Below are positions 44,456 through 56,179 of a stretch of DNA of 64,000 nucleotides, piece after piece. The notes beneath the pieces were generated by a model. That model saw nothing but the letters and a program-made list of their open reading frames with translations. It did not search any database and was not told the origin of the DNA. A program made the translations under genes and the position numbers. Each line of letters starts with the position of its first letter. Position 1 is the stretch's first letter. The DNA is from Athripsodes cinereus (lineage: Eukaryota > Arthropoda > Insecta > Trichoptera > Leptoceridae), in contig OX388313.1 of NCBI GenBank assembly GCA_947579605.1, forward strand, positions 806,001-870,000, read 5' to 3'.

Positions 44456-44783
44456 GACTAAACTCCTTCGATGTACCTCTAAACGAGAGAAGCAAACAAC
44501 ATATATAAAACAAAATAAAATAAAAGTATACAAAAACATTCTTAGCCAATTTTACAAACCATACAATAACAATTAACCCAGATGATCCCACTGTCCTAAA
44601 AAAAGAACAGTAGACATGTTTCACTAAACAAGAAATTTTAACATGTGTAGACATTTTTTTTCCACTGGTAACACCATATTTGTGTTTTCTAAGGTTGGCT
44701 ATATTGATTTTGACATATTTAATCTATCAGTTTCTTGACAGTCGCCATTTTGAACACATCTAATTTGAACGATAATTTTTAAG

Positions 44784-44812
44784 ATGGATTTTTACGACAT
44801 TCCGTTAGAAAA
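44784..44812 (+). CDS. piggyBac transposase, predicted first exon
   Basis: ATG at 44784 opens a 9-codon reading (MDFYDIPLE plus two bases) ending just before GTAAGT at 44813. Without splicing a TAA follows at once. Joining to 45198, after TTTTAAG, keeps the frame and leads into GLSMHEVLEIIQGNED. The predicted intron (44813-45197, 385 bp) contains the left internal inverted repeat. The prediction is by splice-site fit only. Confidence 0.6.
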
Positions 44813-45197
44813 GTAAGTATAATATTTTGAGTTTGTAATATAATTTGATTTTTATACTGAATCTTACTTTTAAAATTATCATTTTATAAAACCTTACATT
44901 TATATTTATTGTTACATATTTTATTTCAAAGATATATTGACATAAAGTTCGGTGTCCTTATTTTAGTCCAGTGGGACTATGGGCATCAATGTACTGCATT
45001 TTCAAGTAGTCTGTTAAACTGGTTTTTTTTTATTTTACATCACAAAATATATTGAAAGTTACATTATATGTATTTTTCATCATCATCAGTCGTTGTTTGG
45101 GGTCTACAGACACATTTTTTCTTTCATTGTCAGTTCTAGGACGCCATACAAAAATCTTTTTGTTACATAGGTATCATTATTATACAATTTTTTTAAG

Positions 45198-46904
45198 GGG
45201 CCTATCAATGCACGAGGTTCTGGAGATCATTCAAGGAAACGAAGATGAAATTGAAAATATGGAAGAAAGCACCATTGATATAACGTTATTACCACCAACA
45301 AATGCATGTAATGACTTAACCGATGAAGATTCAGGTGATGAAGAATCTCCAGTATTGGATAACGTTCCAGGTAGTCAGTTAAGAGCTCCCGCTGAGTTGC
45401 GTATGTTGCATAGAAGATCTCGAGATACTGAAGAGTTGTCTAGGAAGATAGATAGAAATTATAAGTGGAAAAAGCAAGATATTTCGACAAATAATATTGA
45501 GTGGAAACCTATGCATTCGGCGGAAAACAATTTAACACCCTTGGAACTTTTCAATTTATTTTTTGATAATGAGGTCATTACAATGATTACCGAGTATACA
45601 AATAAATATGCAGCAAGCAGAAATAGAGAAAATGACATAACTGAACAAGAGATCATGTGTTTTATAGGAATATTACTTTTAAGTGGATATGTCGATGTTC
45701 CTAGAAAAAAACTTTATTGGGATACTCAGCCAGATTGCCACAATGAACTTGTCTCAATGTCGATGAGTAGGAACAGATTTCAGCACATCATGTCAAACAT
45801 ACATGTTTGTAATAATAATGAACTTGATCATAGTGATCGGTTTAGTAAAATCCGGCCACTATATAATATAATAAATAAGAGGTTTTTAGATCATGCACCT
45901 CACGAGGAAAACCATTCGATTGATGAATCAATGGTTCCTTATTATGGAAAACATGGAGCAAAGCAATTCATAAAAGGGAAACCCATCAGGTATGGGTTCA
46001 AGTTATGGACAGGAACAACCAGTAGTGGATATATTGTAAATATGGATCCCTATCAAGGAGCTGCTTACAATAATAAGAGCGCCCGACAAAAAAATTCGGC
46101 GTGGGAGGATCTGTTGTTTTGTCCTACAGCGAGATTTTAAGATCTCTTGGAGATTTTGGTTACCATTTTTATTTTGATAATTTCTTTACCAGCATTCATC
46201 TTTTAGAAGAATTGAAATCTAATGGATTTTCAGCAACCGGTACAATAAGGGAAAATAGACTTCACAGGTGCCCTATTCCTAATTCAAAAGAATTTAAAAA
46301 ACTTCCTCGTGGCACGTATGAATATAGAAAAACAAATACTGATATACTCATTACAAGGTGGAATGACAATAACGTGGTGACTATATCGAGTAATGCAGTG
46401 TCCTATAATCCAGTAGGAACTGTCCAAAGATATTCACAAGCCAGGAAACAGAGAGTAAATATAAAACAGCCGCATATAATACGTATGTATAATAAATTTA
46501 TGGGTGGAGTAGACCGAGCGGATCAGAATATGAGTCTCTATAGAACATCGATCAGAGGCAAAAAATGGTATTTCTCCCTAATAGCACATGCTATAGACGC
46601 AGCTGAGCAAAATGCTTGGCAAATTCATTGTATCCAGCAAAATGTATTCGACCATTTAACATTTAGACGTCGTTTGGTTTTGACGCTATTAGAATTATAC
46701 GGGAGAAAGAGATTTCCACATCCAGGTCGAACATCTTTTCTCGAAAATATAGATTCTAGATATCAAGAGATACATCATGTTCTTATAAAGCAAGAGAAGC
46801 AAACTCGATGCCGACATTGTCATAAAAAAGCAACAACAAAGTGCAGAAAATGTAATATAACGTTGCATTTGAAATGTTTTGAAATTTATCACAAGAAGGA
46901 ATAA
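45198..46904 (+). pseudogene. piggyBac transposase, main exon with one frameshift
   Basis: The enzyme cuts and pastes the element at TTAA. The first part (45199-46094) is acidic at the start, then shows 'NLTPLELFNLFFDNEVITMI', 'RNRFQHIMSNIHVCNNNEL', and the first catalytic aspartate in HSIDESMVPYYGKHG (GAT 45922-45924). A run of seven A's (46088-46094) marks a frame change. The downstream frame continues GGSVVL, the second aspartate in FYFDNFFTS (46176-46178), the third in GGVDRADQN (46512-46514), and a C-terminal cysteine-rich domain with CRHCHK and CRKCNITLHLKC, ending at TAA 46902-46904. The joined length is about 578 residues, close to the usual 560-600. One extra base in the A-run would account for the break, so it could be a real inactivating mutation or a homopolymer error. 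Confidence 0.85.
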
Positions 46905-47329
46905 AGAATATAATATACCTACCTACCTATTATAAGTCTTCATTTATATGTCCATATTTTTTATTTCATGTTGAATTTTATATTTGTTAAGCATTATGTA
47001 TAAATGTTAGAATATAAAGGAACCTAGAATAAATATAAATTTAGAAATTTGTGTGAATGTTTTCATTTCCATACATCCATACATGCCTATAGTCCCACTG
47101 TCCTAAAAAAAGAACACCAATTTTCTCAAAAACGGCTTGATGTAATTTAATTTTGATTTCAATTATGATTTTTTGATGACATTTTTATTAAATCTTGTGA
47201 ATATAAACTAAATCAGACGAAATTTTTTATTTGGGACTGTCTGGGTTAAACAGAAAAAAAAATAAAAAATAAGAAAAACAAATTTATATACATATTTGAT
47301 CATTTTCACCAAATTCGATCATTCTTTTG

Positions 47330-47560
47330 ACATCACTACACGATTCTATCAGTCCTCAATGGATCCGTCGTTGTTCCTCACGATTTATTCGCAAACGCGG
47401 GCCATCTAAATGGCTAACCATGTCTTTATCACCTGTTGTTACCAATCTGACCGCTCTTCTCTCATATTATGGTTGCCTGATACAATCAATATCACGGCAC
47501 ATTACCGCACCACCAGATAACACACTCGCACTAATACTTCTTATATTGTGCCAACTTAAT
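47330..47560 (-). mobile_element. Possible LINE reverse-transcriptase fragment
   Basis: Minus-strand residues include YERRAVRLVTTGDKDMVSHL and LRINREEQRRIH, reminiscent of the QRRAVRLV block of lepidopteran LINEs. Weak, with frame breaks. Confidence 0.3.
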
Positions 47561-47644
47561 CAGCTACAGCAATCAAAATACCTGTCCCGATTTACACATT
47601 TTAAGAATTTCCTTAGAATAAGCAATGATATGGAGGGATGATAA

Positions 47645-47762
47645 CACTCAACACGCTGGGGTCAACTGGATGCAGACGGAGTAGAATTGAATGGCGTGGA
47701 AGGAAATAGAGGAGGTCTTCGCCCAGGAGTGGACGGGATTGGGCTGAGAAGAAGAAGAAGCA
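47645..47762 (+). mobile_element. RTE-like LINE 3' end with GAA tail
   Basis: One frame reads WMQTE, stop, NWMAWKEIEEVFAQEWTGLG, then TGA and GAAGAAGAAGAAG. The W...A.DR..W....EA..Q.WT pattern is the usual last 30 residues of an RTE-like ORF. Confidence 0.55.
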
Positions 47763-47934
47763 ATATTGAGAAAACAAGAGAGGTACAAAAATTAATATAA
47801 GGATCACATCCACATAGTTGGAGAAGAGTAATACGATAGCATCCTAGAGTAGGGACCATGTAAGGATAGATGAAACAAGGACAGATTTCAAAATGGAAAT
47901 GGTCCGACGAAGTTATCCAACTTATGTCTTTTGA

Positions 47935-48200
47935 CATTCTGCAAGAAGGGGTGTAAGAGAGCGTACCTCCAAGAACTACATGGCTAGACCACGTGTATAA
48001 AATTTTCCAAGAATGGCCGCGTGCTAAGTAAAAGAATTTATCATAATGAAAGAATGACGAAGAGAGTGCATTTATCTTTTTGAGGGGGTCTGAGAAAGCG
48101 TGGACGTTCAAGAACTACGTGACAGGAACGCGTCCATCTCGTCTTTTTCTTTTGCTTACTCCACTGGGGATTTTGCTTGAAGATATAGATAGAATAGTAA
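47935..48200 (+). mobile_element. Degenerate RTE-type LINE
   Basis: Contains two adjacent partial matches to the same RTE region ('CAAGAACTACATGGCTAGAC' and 'CAAGAACTACGTGACAGGAA'), suggesting an internal duplication or two truncated copies. Ends 'CTTACTCCACTGGGGATTTT' and a TAGATAGA tail. Confidence 0.6.
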
Positions 48201-48639
48201 AGATAATATCACTTGTATTTTGTAAAACAATTCTCACAGTAAGTTGAAAATAATATATTTGTTTGTATATCGTAAGTACACACCTCACGTAGCTATGTAC
48301 AGTCGTGTAACTAATGTGAAAGAGGACGTGCTATGCAGTTCAATAATATTCCTATAGTGTAGAGGTAGATACCTTGCATCGCGTCCTATCTACATGCACA
48401 TCGTGTGAACCGCTCAGGCAGCTTACATTTATACACAATATCATGTCGCGGAGAAATGATGAAAATCAAGATTTGAACAAATCACTAAGAGAAATTATCA
48501 ATTTACGAAACATGTTAAAATAGCAACTCTATGGGACGATTCAACAACGTGTTTTAATAAAAATTAATAAATATTATTATTATTTCCTGGAGAAGTATTT
48601 CCCGGTGGTTTCGCTTAGGAAATAAATATCAATTATGTG

Positions 48640-48835
48640 GAACGAATGGAAGAGGAAAAAATGACAAAAAGGATATCCGAAAGGAAGAATGAGAAAAAGC
48701 GCGGGCATCCGAGAACTACGTGGCTTGACCACGTGAATCAAATATAATCTGTAAGTCTAGATTAACATGGCGTTCCCTTCTCACTGTCCAACCCACCTGG
48801 GACACAACGTGAGGGTATTGTATAGAAGTTGTTAT
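48640..48835 (+). mobile_element. 5'-truncated RTE-type LINE
   Basis: 'TATGTGGAACGAATGGAAGA', 'CGAGAACTACGTGGCTTGAC' and the end 'CAACCCACCTGGGACACAAC' then GTGAGGGTATTGTATAG. Frames are broken. Confidence 0.65.
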
Positions 48836-49204
48836 TTCAACATCTGTGAATTGATCGATGGCGCGATAGTGAACTCGTTTTCTCGTTATATCGTCCTGTC
48901 TCCCTTGGTGGAGAGTAGGTTTGGGAGGTATGTCCCTTTTGGGAGGGTTTAATGTTTTCACACCATTCGGCACTGGTGATTCTCAGGCTCACGCCTTCTG
49001 AACGCCAAAAAAGTTTCTGAACACCTCACCTCGGCTTTTTGTTACTCAGAAATTAGTATACATCATATTTACTCGATGTTATCTATCTTTTATTAATTGT
49101 ACTATTTTTGTCATGTTTTATGCCTTTTATAAACCTAATTTTGTATTTCTTTATATTCAATAAAATAAACATACTTTCAAAAGGGGCATTGAAGAGAGTG
49201 TAGC
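48836..49204. other. No gene recognised
   Basis: A slightly GC-richer patch near 48850-48990 has short frames on both strands without recognisable domains. Confidence 0.4.
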
Positions 49205-49365
49205 TTAAAAGACGGCGGTTTTAGCCGGTCGGTCCTTCAGACCTGCCCAATGGCCCGCCAGTGAGGACAATTTTGGTATGAATGTACGGATAAAGAGGAG
49301 TCTATGACTCCTGAAATATCCGGGTGTGAGGTGGGTCTCTCCTTAACCTCCTTTAGAGATTTGAT
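49205..49365 (+). repeat. Dispersed repeat of unknown family, copy 3 of 4
   Basis: 'GGTTTTAGCCGGTCGGTCCT', 'GAGGACAATTTTGGTATGAA', 'CTCCTGAAATATCCGGGTGT' and 'GGTGGGTCTCTCC'. Closest to the copy at 53735-53870. Confidence 0.6.
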
Positions 49366-51157
49366 CAAATCTCGATTTTCATCATTTTCCTTCGACGTAC
49401 ACACCTTCAAAACGTTATGAAATACCAGGATATGAATATTATGTTACATAATTATTAATATACGCTGTGGACTCTTCAGCTTAGAATAAGTGTCAACTTT
49501 TTTCTTAAAGTTCTCTGATTGCTGTGTAACAGGCAGGTATTTCAGAAAATTAATACTGCGTTTTATTACAAAACTTCTGGAGCCCTAAGAATAACATACC
49601 TACATATATATTTCTCACGCTAAAGATGGTGTTGTTCGTCTTGTATGTCTCTGAAGACTGCGAAATCCTACAACAGCTATTATCTCTCCCACCCTTTTCT
49701 GTAAGTTTTCTAGGTATTCTATTGTCAAAAGCTGATACTTGTAAAATATGATATATTTATTCATAACTATAATGAAACATATCGGCATGACAGATAGACG
49801 GCCTTTTCGCCAGCACGTGTCAATTTAAAGTATTCAATCCAGCTCTGATGAAGTATGCTACATATCTTGAAAGTCTTATTTTTAAGGTACGGCGAGAACA
49901 ACCTGTAAGTCCTTTACACGCTATTAGTCGTGATGGTATAGTAATCGCAATAATATGTCATGATGGTATTGTAATAGCATTAGTTGGATATCTCCATCAA
50001 TTTTTTTTTTATCATAGTTCATGTATTTCTCATATTCCATTGATATTCAACACGACTGTTTAACTTAACCTAAAGCCTTATAAATAAAAAAGCACAGTCC
50101 CTTATGGGTACTAAATGTGTATTTCGAAGGAGGGCGAGAAAGTTAGAAGTGTAGAACAATAGTTCAGAAATCGTGGTAGCCTAAAGCACAGTGTCTCTAT
50201 TCCTTGTTTTGTCCTCCGCGGTCCGCAGTCTTTTGTTATTTGCATCATCCATTGTTTTATCGACTTCTCTCTTTTGTTTGTCTTGTATTTTGCCTTTTCA
50301 AATAAAAAGGTGGCAATACTATATTAGGCGTGAATACAGTACAAACGTGAATTAGTATTGTATGAAAATTGCTTCATTGTTTCCTGTTTAAATGTGTCAA
50401 CGTAGGTTTATATTTGTTTTGGATTTAAAACTAAACTATATCTTAAGAATTAGCATCGGTAAAGGTATACCTACACTTGCTGATCATTGTACCACGTGAC
50501 TCAAAAATCAAATCAAGTATTGATTTTTTAAAAGAAACGCTCCGTAATATTCTACACTCCATTTGGATTAATAATAGCAGCTAATATTAAATGTACTAAT
50601 GTACATTTCACAGTTTCTTTGAAATGTGAGTAACAATAGCGATAAAGATATCAAATAATCATGATTCCTTTTACGGTGTGACCTAAATGGGACCCATTTG
50701 CCGACCTTGTGGCACACCACCGCCTAGCCTCATAAATCATCTAACTTCTTTCGTACTTTGCTGTGCTGTTGCTATCACTTCAGCTCAGCTGTCAACTGTT
50801 GTATATCGGAAGTGTCTGACGGGTTCCTCCCTGCTAAATGTTGGTTCCATTTTGTTATGTCTACTTCTCAGTCCACTCCCAGTCGTATCCATTATTGTGA
50901 ATCCAACATTGTCATGACAAATTACATCAACGTTATTTTACATTATATTTTGTGTATCGTCGCAATGGCGTACTAGGATCTTTTCTAGTTGGAGAGGGCA
51001 CAGCTTAGAAATAATAAGTATTTCAACTTAGCGCATTAGACTCTATTTTTTTTTCACTCTGTAAAATTTTTGCTTTTTACTCTCAGCTTTCAAAGTTCAG
51101 CATATGAATTTATGAAAATACCCGTTTTATTTTCGTTTAGAAACTTTTTTGATGGAG
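49366..51157. other. Mostly featureless; one unexplained patch at 50640-50930
   Basis: No supported gene. The patch at 50640-50930 is less AT-rich, with a 76-codon plus-strand frame (start MGPICRPCGTPPPSL) that lacks any domain I recognise. Confidence 0.4.
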
Positions 51158-51435
51158 GGTATGGATGATGAAAGGACAACGATGATGTATATGTCTATCT
51201 GAAAGAGGATATATGAAAAAGCGCGGATGACCGACAACTACGTGGCTTGATCTCGGGGATCAAATTCTCAAAGACGGCCGCGTGTTGAGTAGGATAAATC
51301 GGCGTGCGTGAATGAGAACTTATATGAGTGTAGAAGAAGTGAAAGAAGTACATTAGGCTAGGTTTATATGGCGTTCCATCCTCCTGCCTACCCCGCTTAA
51401 AAACGACTTGAGGGTATAGATAGATAGACAGACTT
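51158..51435 (+). mobile_element. 5'-truncated RTE-type LINE
   Basis: 'ATGAAAAAGCGCGGATGACC', 'CAAATTCTCAAAGACGGCCG' and a decayed ending with CTGCCTACCCCGCTTAAAAA, then GAGGGTATAGATAGATAGAC. Confidence 0.7.
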
Positions 51436-51964
51436 TTTAAGCTCCCGATTTTTTCAATATGTTTATTGTTGTAATAATTAAAACTAATAATATACAGCTT
51501 ACCACAAATCAGACCCTCTTCTATACCATTTTCCAAACTTAATTTCTATTTTTGCTTACTTTCATACCATTTTGGACATGTTAGGAAGATGGGGCAACTG
51601 CCCCACTTTACCCACCTCCTGGATATGCCCTAGTAACAACGTTTCATAAATCACGCCTTCCTTTGAAACCGTGTACTTACTTACTACGAATATTATTTAA
51701 ATAGAAGTAGGTATGTATTATATACTTAGTGGTTTGAGAATAATCGATATTTTCCACCTGAATTCTGATTATAATGTACAAAATGTAACTGCCAAAATCG
51801 ATACAGTACTTTCATAGTGTAGGTGCAAATTAAGTTCGCCTTAATTAACAAATATTTTCAGTACTTAAAAAAATAGTAGGTACTGTAATTGCTTCGACTA
51901 ATAATTGTAAGTTACGTTGGATATTGAACAAATAAATTCCTTTTACAAAGTTCATTATATTTTT
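51436..51964. other. No gene seen
   Basis: AT-rich; no supported feature. Confidence 0.5.
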
Positions 51965-52165
51965 TTGTTTTATAACTACTACTACTATACTACTATACCA
52001 TCACGGCATATACCACAAGTGGGGCAGCCAGCAGACCAGCTGCATATAAAACATGTAAGCTGTCTTCTCCGTGCCAATATAAAATCAAGACATTCAGGAT
52101 GGGTGGCAAACCTCATCGCCGAATTTAAGATGTAAAATGTCTTACTTTTTCGAAATTTGTTTTAT
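51965..52165 (-). mobile_element. TAG-tailed short retroposon
   Basis: Tail-side ACTACTACTATACTACTATA, then 'CCACAAGTGGGGCAGCCAGC', 'AAGACATTCAGGATGGGTGG', 'CTCATCGCCGAATTTAAGAT'. Well preserved. Confidence 0.7.
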
Positions 52166-52278
52166 AATCTTATGTTAAAGGCTATTTATAGCTGTATACT
52201 ATTTAAATATATAGTTTATTTGAATTAATATAATAATTCTTAAGTTTGTACATTCACAGAGTGAAAATTCATACTGAT

Positions 52279-52489
52279 GATATTTTTTTTTAATTACACA
52301 ACACACTTAATTTTTCACTCAGATTTATTTAAAATCTCGAGTATTTTCGTCAATGTATGTATTGACATGTTTCATGTAAAAATATACATGAAAGTGTCAA
52401 TATGTATATCTACATTGACGAAAGTACTCGAGATTTTAAATAAATCTAAGTGAAAAAATAACTGTGTTGTGTAATTAAAATAAAATATC
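52279..52489. mobile_element. Long hairpin element, about 100-bp arms
   Basis: The sequence from GATATTTTTTTTAATTACAC to 'GTCAATGTATGTATTGAC' pairs with the right half down to 'GTGTAATTAAAATAAAATATC', with a few mismatches and indels and a very short loop around 52380-52388. No target duplication was clear. It could also fold as one long RNA hairpin if transcribed. Confidence 0.8.
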
Positions 52490-52789
52490 ATAAATTAATA
52501 TAAGGTATGTGATTTAATACGTAGAATCCTCGGTATATAATAGGTGTCTCACTCATTTCTGTAAGTTTACTGGTGTCCTTGTAAAGAGCAAATATATTAA
52601 ATTTCGTATAGTTAGATATACATTTAATTATAAATATTAAATTCGGCGATGGAATTTACAACCCCCCCAGAACATCCTATATTGGCACAAATAGAGGACG
52701 GCCTTAATGAATTTACACATAGTATGTAACTTTATTTACGTGATATGCTGTGATATATATAGATATACCTAGATAAATACGAAAAACTC

Positions 52790-53035
52790 GTTCAAATTGA
52801 ATTGGTCTCCCACTCTTTTCAGTAAATATTCTCGTGCCCTTTAAAAAGCAGGTGTTCAAAAAATAAAGACATTTAACATCATAATTTCAGCGATGAATTT
52901 TTGATTTTCCATAAATCCTGAATGTCTTAATTTTTTGTTGGTATACAAACGGGACGGTTGGCTTGTTTATTACATGCAATTTGTCCGCTGACTACCCCAC
53001 TTGTGGGATATGCTATGATGATATAGGATTAGTAG
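52790..53035 (+). mobile_element. TAG-tailed short retroposon
   Basis: Begins with 'GTCTCCCACTCTTTTCAGTA', then 'TTTCAGCGATGAATTTTTGA', 'ATCCTGAATGTCTTAATTTT', 'CTACCCCACTTGTGGGATAT' and a TAGTAGTAG tail. This copy shows the full family layout of about 240 bp. Confidence 0.7.
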
Positions 53036-53734
53036 TAGCTTAGTTAATAAATAAATATTGTATATTATATCCAATCAATATACAATAATGATTATTTCGT
53101 CATTTTTACATGGAACTGTTTACGTATTACTTACCTACAATAATTAAACAGAATCACATATATGTACGTAATTTAGTTCAAGTGCATCCATGGAAAATAA
53201 TTATAATAATTGGAATTAAGTCATATTATTACATACCTCTCCATGTTATCACTTTAAAACTATTACTACCTATAGGAAATGACAATGTTTGTGGTTATTT
53301 AATCATTCTAATATCCACGTCGAAAGTGTGTTATAGGTAAACATTTATTTACTGTTTCAGTGTTTAGCTAATAGACTTCTATAATGAAATTAGAAACAAT
53401 TAATTTTATTGAGAAAAAGTCTTTCGTTTTTCAAGGAGATTTCAATCCCCTCACTGTATATTTTCTGTTTTAGTTTAGTGTATTTTATTATTGTTATTCT
53501 TTCATTCACTATTTTTTTATTTTTTTTGTGGGCGTTCCACCCAACAGAGAGAGGTTTTGCCCTTCAATAAATTTACAAACATCCAAAGATGAATGATGAA
53601 GGGGCATTGAAGATGACATCAAAAAGAAAAAACAAATGTTTTCCTACTATATTCTTCATTATTTGGAGAGACGTCTTTCGTCTTATAAGGAGATCGCCAA
53701 TCTCTTCACGAGGACATTGAAGAGTATGAAAGAT
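53036..53734. other. No gene seen
   Basis: AT-rich. The word GGAGAGACGTCTTTCG near 53678-53695 is shared with the hairpin element at 27568-27717. Confidence 0.45.
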
Positions 53735-53870
53735 TCGCACAATTGGCTGTTTTGACCGGCGGGCCCTTCAGGTTTACCAATGAGGACAATTTTGGTTTGA
53801 ATGAGTGGATAAATAGGAGTCTACGGCTCCTGAAATATCCGGGCGTAAAATGAGTCTGTCTTCGATTATA
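53735..53870 (+). repeat. Dispersed repeat of unknown family, copy 4 of 4
   Basis: 'TTTTGACCGGCGGGCCCTTC', 'GAGGACAATTTTGGTTTGAA', 'CTCCTGAAATATCCGGGCGT', then a degraded end. Confidence 0.6.
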
Positions 53871-54621
53871 CTAGGATAGAAGTATAAATATAGTTTTCGA
53901 TCCTTTCTGCTTAAGACTGTAATGGAAACAGCATGCTGCTGACAATAATATGATGTGCATAATCAGATTGTATAGGTACTGTTTTACTATTGTACATGGC
54001 ATTGCATCACACTAGGTATTGATTTTTTCTTATTTGATTTTACGGCAATGCACCCGCAATCGAGTGAATTATGAACACACTAGGTATAGACACTATAAAG
54101 TATAGACTGATTGATTAACTGTTGTTAAGATCACGCCATAAAAGCTGCTGTCAGTACTTATTACAAACTGCCCTCCTAAAATGGACAGGGCAAGTCTGTA
54201 CCTAAGTCTGTACTGCATTGCATAGTGCGAAATGAAGAAAAGTTTCTGCATAGTTTGCAACACAACTGGTTAGTTAGAATACGTGGATAGAAAAATATTT
54301 GCAGTTTAATACTTTTGTAAAACGTTTATGATATATTAAATTTAAAGTAGGTGAATTTTAAGTGAGTCCTGCCCTGAAGATGCCACAAGACGAAAGCGCT
54401 CGGCAATTAGCATTTAGTCTATATTAATTGACTAAATACAAAATTATACGTGAAAATTAAAACAGTGTTTGAGTATAGCATTTTAAAATGTTTCTGATAT
54501 GTATGGAGATTGTATTTACATGTTTGAGGGTCATCAGTTGCTTGTAGATTATTACCAAATAAGAATAGGTTATCCGTCATGTCTTAACAGAGAGCAAACA
54601 ATCAGTTCAGGTAGTTGATAA
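53871..54621. other. No gene seen; conserved-looking motif near 54374
   Basis: AT-rich apart from CTGAAGATGCC, then GACGAAAGCGCTCGG at 54374-54404, which recalls the hammerhead-like cores but lacks a pairing helix II. Confidence 0.45.
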
Positions 54622-54830
54622 CTACTATTCCATCACCGCATATCCCACAAGCCTAGCTGCATGTAATGAACATGCAAGCTGTCCTCTCCGTGCCAACAAA
54701 AAATAAGATCTTCTGAATGGGTGAATCTTGTCGTTGAATTTAAAATGTAATTTTTTTTTTACTTTTTCGAACACCTGCCTTTTACAGCACACTCGAAAAC
54801 TTACGGAAAATAGTGAAAACATCAGAGAAG
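54622..54830 (-). mobile_element. TAG-tailed short retroposon
   Basis: 'CGCATATCCCACAAGCCTAG' (with a deletion), 'GCTGTCCTCTCCGTGCCAAC', then a distal 'CACTCGAAAACTTACGGAAA'. Confidence 0.6.
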
Positions 54831-55321
54831 ATAATCTGATGTTTTCATTTTGAGTTTATTGTCGCAACTATGCATAGTCTGTAGCTGTAACGACATGTTG
54901 TACAAAGATACGGGACCCATCTGAACACTTTATTATTTTTATTCATGAAAAGAATGCATGTCTAATAGGTTCTTGCTCACAGATTTCTGCTGGCTACCAA
55001 AATGTGAGAATTGTCACTATGGCAAAGATACAATCTGTAATATAATTATAATATATAGAAATTATGTCCAACGTGTAACAATGATGCACGCTGCATTTAC
55101 AAGTAGGCTCGACGGAAGAATATTGCAAAGGTGTGCACTGTGTACCTAGGTACAGTAACTATGTAAGGAAAGTTCCGCATTCTTTTAAGATCTGTGACAA
55201 GAATCAGTCATAGATATATGTATATGAAAACACAACAACAATTGTAAATAATTCTTTTCTCCAATAATGAATTGATATCAAAGGTTAGATTTCGTATATA
55301 TGTCACCCACTATTACTATTT
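54831..55321. other. No gene seen
   Basis: AT-rich; no supported feature. Confidence 0.5.
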
Positions 55322-55485
55322 TCAAATGGTAGAGGTCGACCAAGAGACACCTATATGGACCAACTGAAGAAGGACATGAACTGTGGCACTTACGTAGAAC
55401 TAAAGAGACTAGCTGAAAATAGGGAGGAATGGAGAAGAAAATCCAAACTCGTTGCAGACCAATCCTATGGATTGTAACTCACTAT
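55322..55485 (+). mobile_element. LINE C-terminal fragment (YMDQLKKDM type)
   Basis: The frame contains NGRGRPRDTYMDQLKKDMN and ELKRLAENREEWRRKSKLVA, then DQSYGL and a stop. Open across the whole fragment. Same family as 27365-27540. The RGRPRxTYxDQL and NREEWRR blocks are those of RTE-like C-termini. Confidence 0.7.
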
Positions 55486-56179
55486 GTAAATGAGTATTAC
55501 AAAATTGGTAGACGTGGAGTGGTCCACAGCCACACCACTTCTGTAGCACTATTTATATCATCAGAAGAAGAGGAGAGAGAGTGACTAATAATGCTTACAC
55601 TAATCCCATGTCCGCTACACTTAACTCCCTTCCGTTGGCTTCGTGCCCAGGTCACTCCGTTGGGAACATCGGGAATACATAATACTGTAATACCTACTAA
55701 CACAATATAATCAGTTACATATGTCTACATGTCTACATAATAATTTGTGCAATTATTACGAAATGTGGTAATCGTAAAAATCTCTTGAGTTGTTGATACA
55801 AATATTATTTTTACACAACTCTATACAGTTCTCCATTGTCCGTGTAGCTCCCGGGAAAGAATCGATCTCTGATTCTTCTCATTTAGTTTTTTAGTGAGTG
55901 TCCTGTAAAACGTTTTATATATTTAACAAATATCTGATTCGAATATCTTCAATGCAGTATTGTGTTACAGAATATTAAGTTAAAAAACCAACTTACCTGA
56001 AATATGAATAAATTAATCACAATGGCTTGGTTTCAATAACCCATTACTGTCATGAACTTTTATACTATAATGCTTCTCATTAAAAGAGACATCTTAAATG
56101 TTGAAAATTAGGAATTGTTAAGAAAACTAAAAACCTCAACCCGGATAACATACACATCTATTAGTGTCTATTAAAAGAC
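55486..56179. other. No gene seen
   Basis: AT-rich; a slightly GC-richer patch near 55515-55680 has no recognised domain. Confidence 0.45.

Larger units (their letters stand above)
44577..47245 (+). mobile_element. piggyBac-type DNA transposon, nearly complete (2669 bp)
   Basis: The element is flanked by TTAA at 44573-44576 and 47246-47249, the exact target duplication of piggyBac transposons. Terminal repeats are CCCAGATGATCCCA and, reversed, CCCAGACAGTCCCA (11 of 14). Internal inverted repeats of 18 bp lie at 44969-44986 and 47083-47100 (one mismatch), placed asymmetrically as in known piggyBac elements. The word TCCCACTGTCCTAAAAAAAG also occurs near both ends in direct orientation (44586 and 47093 regions). 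The transposase gene is complete apart from one frameshift. The intact borders indicate a recent insertion. Confidence 0.9.

Noticed and set aside
50687..50976. Plus-strand frames of 72-76 codons that look membrane-like
   Set aside because: No recognised family and no signals around them; kept only as an unexplained patch.
54374..54404. Hammerhead ribozyme core
   Set aside because: CTGAAGA and GAAA are present but the sequence between them does not pair, and no helix III fits.
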